Source: Bacteroidota bacterium (GTDB lineage: Bacteria > Bacteroidota > Bacteroidia > Chitinophagales > Chitinophagaceae). From it: DNA of 15,062 nucleotides. Below the pieces are notes generated by a model. It was not told the DNA's origin, did not search any database, and was given only the letters and a program-made list of their open reading frames with translations. The stretch is taken from contig JAEWWO010000353.1 of assembly GCA_023396345.1 (NCBI GenBank), forward strand, positions 1 through 15,062, written 5' to 3'. Both the position numbers and the translations under genes were made by a program. Shown here piece after piece: positions 13,685 through 15,062 of the stretch. The stretch's first letter is position 1, and every line of letters begins with the position of its first letter.

Positions 13685-14529
13685 GGAGAGAAATATTATT
13701 GAAGAGATACATACTTGCAGTTAGCTGGCTGATTGCAATATCTTGTAGTATGGTCTTTGCAACTTCCGTCAAAGCACAGGATACAACATTTATTCCCCAG
13801 CCTGAAAAAGTTATTTTTGGCAATTTTTCACAAGTATATGTTGATAATTTATTTAATTATTATCTGGTCAACGACAAAGGTGATGGATTTGTAAAACTAA
13901 ATGCTGACGGAGATTCTATTGGTGCATACAATGAAGTGAGGCGTTACGGAAACATCAGTTTTATAGACGTATCTAATCCGTTGAAAGTTTTGATTTACTA
14001 CAAAGATTTTAATGTGGTGCTGGCTCTGGACAGATTGCTGAACACTACAGCCAGCTTTGATTTGCGTAAATCTGATATTCTTCAAAGTTCTGCCGTTGCG
14101 CTTAGCTACGATAACAATATCTGGGTCTATGACAGTCGTGATGCCAGACTGAAAAAAATAGATGAATCGGGAAAAGTAATTTTTGAATCGGCTGACTTTA
14201 AAACACTTTTTTCTGATGTGCCTCAGCCTTCAAAAATTATAGATATGGATGGCGTGCTGTATTTATACGATAAAAATTTCGGACTCATAATTTTCGATTA
14301 TTACGGAGCTTTAAAAACCACTTATCCTTTTAAAGATTATGAGGATATGTTTGTGTATAATCAAACTTTTTTCGGAAGAAAAGATACAGACTTATTTATC
14401 AGTCAGCTTAACGGAGTAAAACAAAATGAAATACAATTGCCCTCTGATGATATTACAAAAATGTATTTAAGACAGCCGTATTTATTTTTGCTTAATTTGG
14501 GCAATGTGGTTATTTATAAAATGAATTGA
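13681..14529 (+). CDS. Exported protein of unknown function, propeller-like repeats
   Basis: A 282-residue protein with a classical signal peptide: MRREILLKRYILAVSWLIAIS and on to SVKAQ, with cleavage likely after VKA. The mature part has no motif I can tie to a function. It contains recurring short beta-strand units with aromatic and Asp/Gly turns: NYYLVNDKGDGFVKLNADGD, NIWVYDSRDARLKKIDESGK and VLYLYDKNFGLIIFDYYGAL. This pattern suggests a beta-propeller or similar repeat fold in the periplasm. ATG at 13681 overlaps the lpxH stop (ATGA) and is preferred to an ATG 9 nt upstream. It ends 7 nt before the start of an MscS-type channel gene. Similar proteins probably exist in related bacteria, but I do not recognise a named family. 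Confidence 0.7.
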   Translation: MRREILLKRYILAVSWLIAISCSMVFATSVKAQDTTFIPQPEKVIFGNFSQVYVDNLFNYYLVNDKGDGFVKLNADGDSIGAYNEVRRYGNISFIDVSNPLKVLIYYKDFNVVLALDRLLNTTASFDLRKSDILQSSAVALSYDNNIWVYDSRDARLKKIDESGKVIFESADFKTLFSDVPQPSKIIDMDGVLYLYDKNFGLIIFDYYGALKTTYPFKDYEDMFVYNQTFFGRKDTDLFISQLNGVKQNEIQLPSDDITKMYLRQPYLFLLNLGNVVIYKMN

Positions 14530-14536
14530 AATAAAG

Positions 14537-15062
14537 ATGGATGATATTTTAAATTATGTTGTACTAGACAATACTCTGAAACAGTGGGGTATAACCTTGT
14601 TGATAATAGCTTTTGCTTTTTTGATAAAACATACGCTTTCAGAACAGTTAGCGAAATTGATTGCCAGATTATTTCACAAAGCTGAGTATCAAACCTATAA
14701 TGTTTATTTTATAAAACATGTGGTAAATCCGTTGGAGAATTTGCTTTTTTGGGGTGTTACAATTTTTGCTTTAGATAAACTTACATATCCTGCTTTGCTG
14801 GATTTTAGTGTTATCAGAAATTTTTCTTTTAAACAACTTCTTGCTTCTTTGAGTTCCGCGTGGATGATTATATGCTTCTTCAGATTGCTGATTGGGATTA
14901 ATTATTTTATAGGTTATATCGTTAAAAATAATTCTTCTAAAATTGACAATCGTTCTGCAAGTCAGGCTGTTTCTTTATTGTCGGATATTATCACTGTTTT
15001 ATTAATTGTGGTTGCAGTCTTCATAATTTTAAAAGCAAGTTTTAATTACAACATCAGTTCGC
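14537..15062 (+). CDS. MscS-type mechanosensitive channel, N-terminal part
   Basis: An open frame from the ATG at 14537 runs off the window edge after 175 codons. The N-terminus (MDDILNYVVLDNTLKQWGI) leads into a hydrophobic segment (LLIIAFAFLIKHTL, about 21-34), then two more (about 68-79 and 107-127) and a fourth starting near 147 (LLSDIITVLLIVVAVFIIL). The visible end, ILKASFNYNISS, is where MscS proteins enter the pore helix. The NRSASQAVSLLSDI motif is typical of Bacteroidetes MscS-family channels. Such channels open under membrane tension and release solutes during osmotic downshock. It lies 7 nt after the preceding gene and probably belongs to the same operon. The pore and cytoplasmic domains are outside the window, so the call rests on the N-terminal part alone. 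Confidence 0.72.
   Translation, partial: MDDILNYVVLDNTLKQWGITLLIIAFAFLIKHTLSEQLAKLIARLFHKAEYQTYNVYFIKHVVNPLENLLFWGVTIFALDKLTYPALLDFSVIRNFSFKQLLASLSSAWMIICFFRLLIGINYFIGYIVKNNSSKIDNRSASQAVSLLSDIITVLLIVVAVFIILKASFNYNISS

Overview
This AT-rich window looks like a chromosomal stretch from a member of the Bacteroidetes (Bacteroidota), plausibly a Chitinophaga/Sphingobacteria-type environmental bacterium. The evidence is the protein families (zinc-site-less Tgt, long QueA, DUF1080 lipoprotein, Nfu-type scaffold, LpxH-type hydrolase), the near absence of Shine-Dalgarno sequences, and repeated TAnnTTTG boxes, the Bacteroidetes sigma-A -7 element, a short distance before gene starts. I see no phage, plasmid, CRISPR, tRNA or rRNA signal. 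Most of the window is housekeeping and cell-envelope genes.

Layout. (1) 98-1781, plus: a TonB-like periplasm-spanning protein, then ccmB (cytochrome c maturation permease, TTG start). Two perfect GC-rich hairpins (1805-1882) fill the gap to the convergent tgt. (2) 1882-5211: tgt (minus), nfu (minus, with its own intrinsic terminator at 3248-3276) and queA (plus, divergent from nfu). Tgt and QueA act in consecutive tRNA-level steps of queuosine synthesis. The nfu and queA promoters mirror each other around a small palindrome. (3) 5283-8796, plus: thiol peroxidase tpx with an intrinsic terminator (5801-5829), then a YtcJ-like amidohydrolase lipoprotein and a penicillin-recognising-fold serine hydrolase. 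(4) 8803-9256, minus: a small lipocalin-like lipoprotein gene broken by a frameshift. (5) 9401-10120, plus: a DUF1080 lipoprotein, converging on uvrB (10124-12172, minus). (6) 12290-15062, plus: a tight cluster of a LutC/LUD protein, LpxH-like UDP-2,3-diacylglucosamine hydrolase, an exported protein of unknown function with propeller-like repeats, and the N-terminal part of an MscS-type channel cut by the window edge.

Three starts were moved from the longest open frame. The amidohydrolase start moves to 5855 because the longer frame begins just before and reads through the tpx terminator. The LutC start moves to a TTG at 12290 because the longer frame begins inside the -7 box. The exported protein start moves to 13681, giving an ATGA overlap with lpxH. 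I found no convincing new multi-gene system. The points most worth a second look are the paired hairpins, the mirrored nfu/queA promoter, the frameshifted lipoprotein, the altered catalytic motifs of the serine hydrolase, and the uncharacterised exported protein next to the channel.
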